Source: Candidatus Nanopelagicales bacterium (GTDB taxonomy: Bacteria > Actinomycetota > Actinomycetes > S36-B12). From it: a stretch of 64,000 bases of DNA. Made by a program: the position numbers and the translations under genes. A model generated the notes under the pieces. That model saw only the letters and a list, made by a program, of their open reading frames with translations, did no database searches and had not been told where the DNA came from. The DNA lies in NCBI GenBank assembly GCA_018402235.1, contig JAGYJJ010000005.1, positions 1-64,000 of the forward strand. The letters are read 5' to 3'. The number at the start of each line of letters is the position of its first letter. Within the stretch, counting starts at the first letter, position 1. This document shows, one piece after another, positions 63,362 through 64,000 of this stretch.

Positions 63362-64000
63362 GAGTTCTTGTGGTGGGCGGCGGCATCATCGGTGCCAGTT
63401 GCGCCGCTCACCTTGCCGAACGCGGTGCGGACGTAACTGTGATGGATGCGGGAAAACCGCGATTCGGCACGTCTTTAGCGAACGCCGGTCACATCGTGGT
63501 CAGTCACTCGGTGCCGATGGCTGCTCCGGGCATGGTCGGGCAAGGTTTTCGTTCGCTGCTGTCACGCGACGGCGCTTTCGCTGTGTCGGCGCGCCCAGGA
63601 CGGGGCACTCTTGGTTGGCTCCTGGGTTTCGCACGTAAGTGCTCACAGGCGAACGTTGCTGCGCTGCAACCGGGAATGGATCAGATCCTGCATCGCAGCG
63701 CCCAGTTGTTGCGCGAAGACCCTGAGGTTGCCGTGACTCCTACCGGCTTATGGCAGGTGTTCACATCGTCCACGGATCGTGCCACCGCGGAAGCCGAGCA
63801 TCTGCGGCACTACGGGGTGCAGGTGCGGGATGTGCCAGGTGATGAATTACGCGCTGAACCGGGATTGACCGACCACGTGTGCGCGGCGATCGAACTCACC
63901 GAGGACTTCGGTGTGGACCCGGCTGCGCTGTGGTTGCGGATGCGTCGCCGAAGCGAAACAGCGGGTGCATTGTGGCAAGAGGACATACGCGGCGGATCTG
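63358..64000 (+). CDS. FAD-dependent D-amino-acid dehydrogenase-like protein, partial
   Basis: ATG overlaps the lyase stop as ATGA. The open frame runs off the window (214 residues seen). The dinucleotide fold VLVVGGGIIGASCAAHLAER is at the N-terminus, followed by SLANAGHIV and GLWQVF, as in DadA and the D-hydroxyproline dehydrogenases. These oxidise D-amino or imino acids using FAD. Together with a DapA-type enzyme, a hydroxyproline or D-proline route is plausible. Not proven without the rest of the cluster. Confidence 0.8.
   Translation, partial: MRVLVVGGGIIGASCAAHLAERGADVTVMDAGKPRFGTSLANAGHIVVSHSVPMAAPGMVGQGFRSLLSRDGAFAVSARPGRGTLGWLLGFARKCSQANVAALQPGMDQILHRSAQLLREDPEVAVTPTGLWQVFTSSTDRATAEAEHLRHYGVQVRDVPGDELRAEPGLTDHVCAAIELTEDFGVDPAALWLRMRRRSETAGALWQEDIRGGS

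Overview
The window looks like a chromosomal piece of a high-GC Gram-positive bacterium (Actinomycetota). The evidence is the gene order: alpha-glucosidase, a conserved hypothetical, a 4HBT thioesterase, the ABC-F protein EttA and an SSB-like protein follow the order I recall for Mycobacterium tuberculosis Rv2471-Rv2478c, and orn is followed by tRNA-His as in that genome. Frequent GTG starts, VapBC modules, a twin-arginine flavoprotein, DUF427, DUF2202 and an aa3-type oxidase operon also fit. A Blh/Brp carotene cleavage enzyme and a CruF-like carotenoid gene suggest a light-exposed, retinal-making relative of aquatic actinobacteria; no rhodopsin gene lies in the window. Species cannot be told from sequence alone.

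Layout. 1-4.8 kb: the conserved aglA-to-ssb block with a VapBC pair inserted. 5-6.2 kb: a degenerate and an intact tRNA-Arg(UCU) around a secreted barrel-like protein. 6.2-22.9 kb: mostly intact genes (wHTH-PAS regulator, DUF2202 protein, SpoU methyltransferase, Blh, MFS pump, esterase, TAT flavoprotein, MoxR-VWA pair, a second VapBC, CruF-like protein, a USP-CBS operon behind a DosR-like box, orn, tRNA-His).

22.95-34.7 kb: a genomic island bounded by a 15-bp direct repeat of the tRNA-His 3' end. It carries secreted proteins and lipoproteins, a PD-(D/E)XK-like nuclease, a protein with seven zinc-ribbon repeats and a GIY-YIG-like domain, an ion channel and a truncated IS481-type transposase. 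Almost every island gene is frameshifted. I see no integrase.

34.7-48.4 kb: a second accessory stretch. It has a decayed MNT/HEPN pair, a zinc metallopeptidase lipoprotein, two paralogous two-component systems (one broken, one intact) either side of four pentapeptide-repeat lipoproteins, a seven-bladed propeller protein with helical repeats, and a wHTH-nucleotidyltransferase/HEPN module interrupted by two amber codons. Several frameshifts fall in C runs, so sequencing error and true decay both remain possible.

48.7-64 kb: largely core functions: DEAD helicase, a third VapBC, YbaK-like deacylase, CopC-CopD protein, DUF427, pirin, and a six-gene minus-strand heme-copper oxidase operon with overlapping genes. 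It is divergent from a ctaG-tlpA pair that probably helps assemble the oxidase. The window ends in a DapA-like aldolase and an FAD amino-acid dehydrogenase that may form a D-amino-acid or hydroxyproline catabolic pair.
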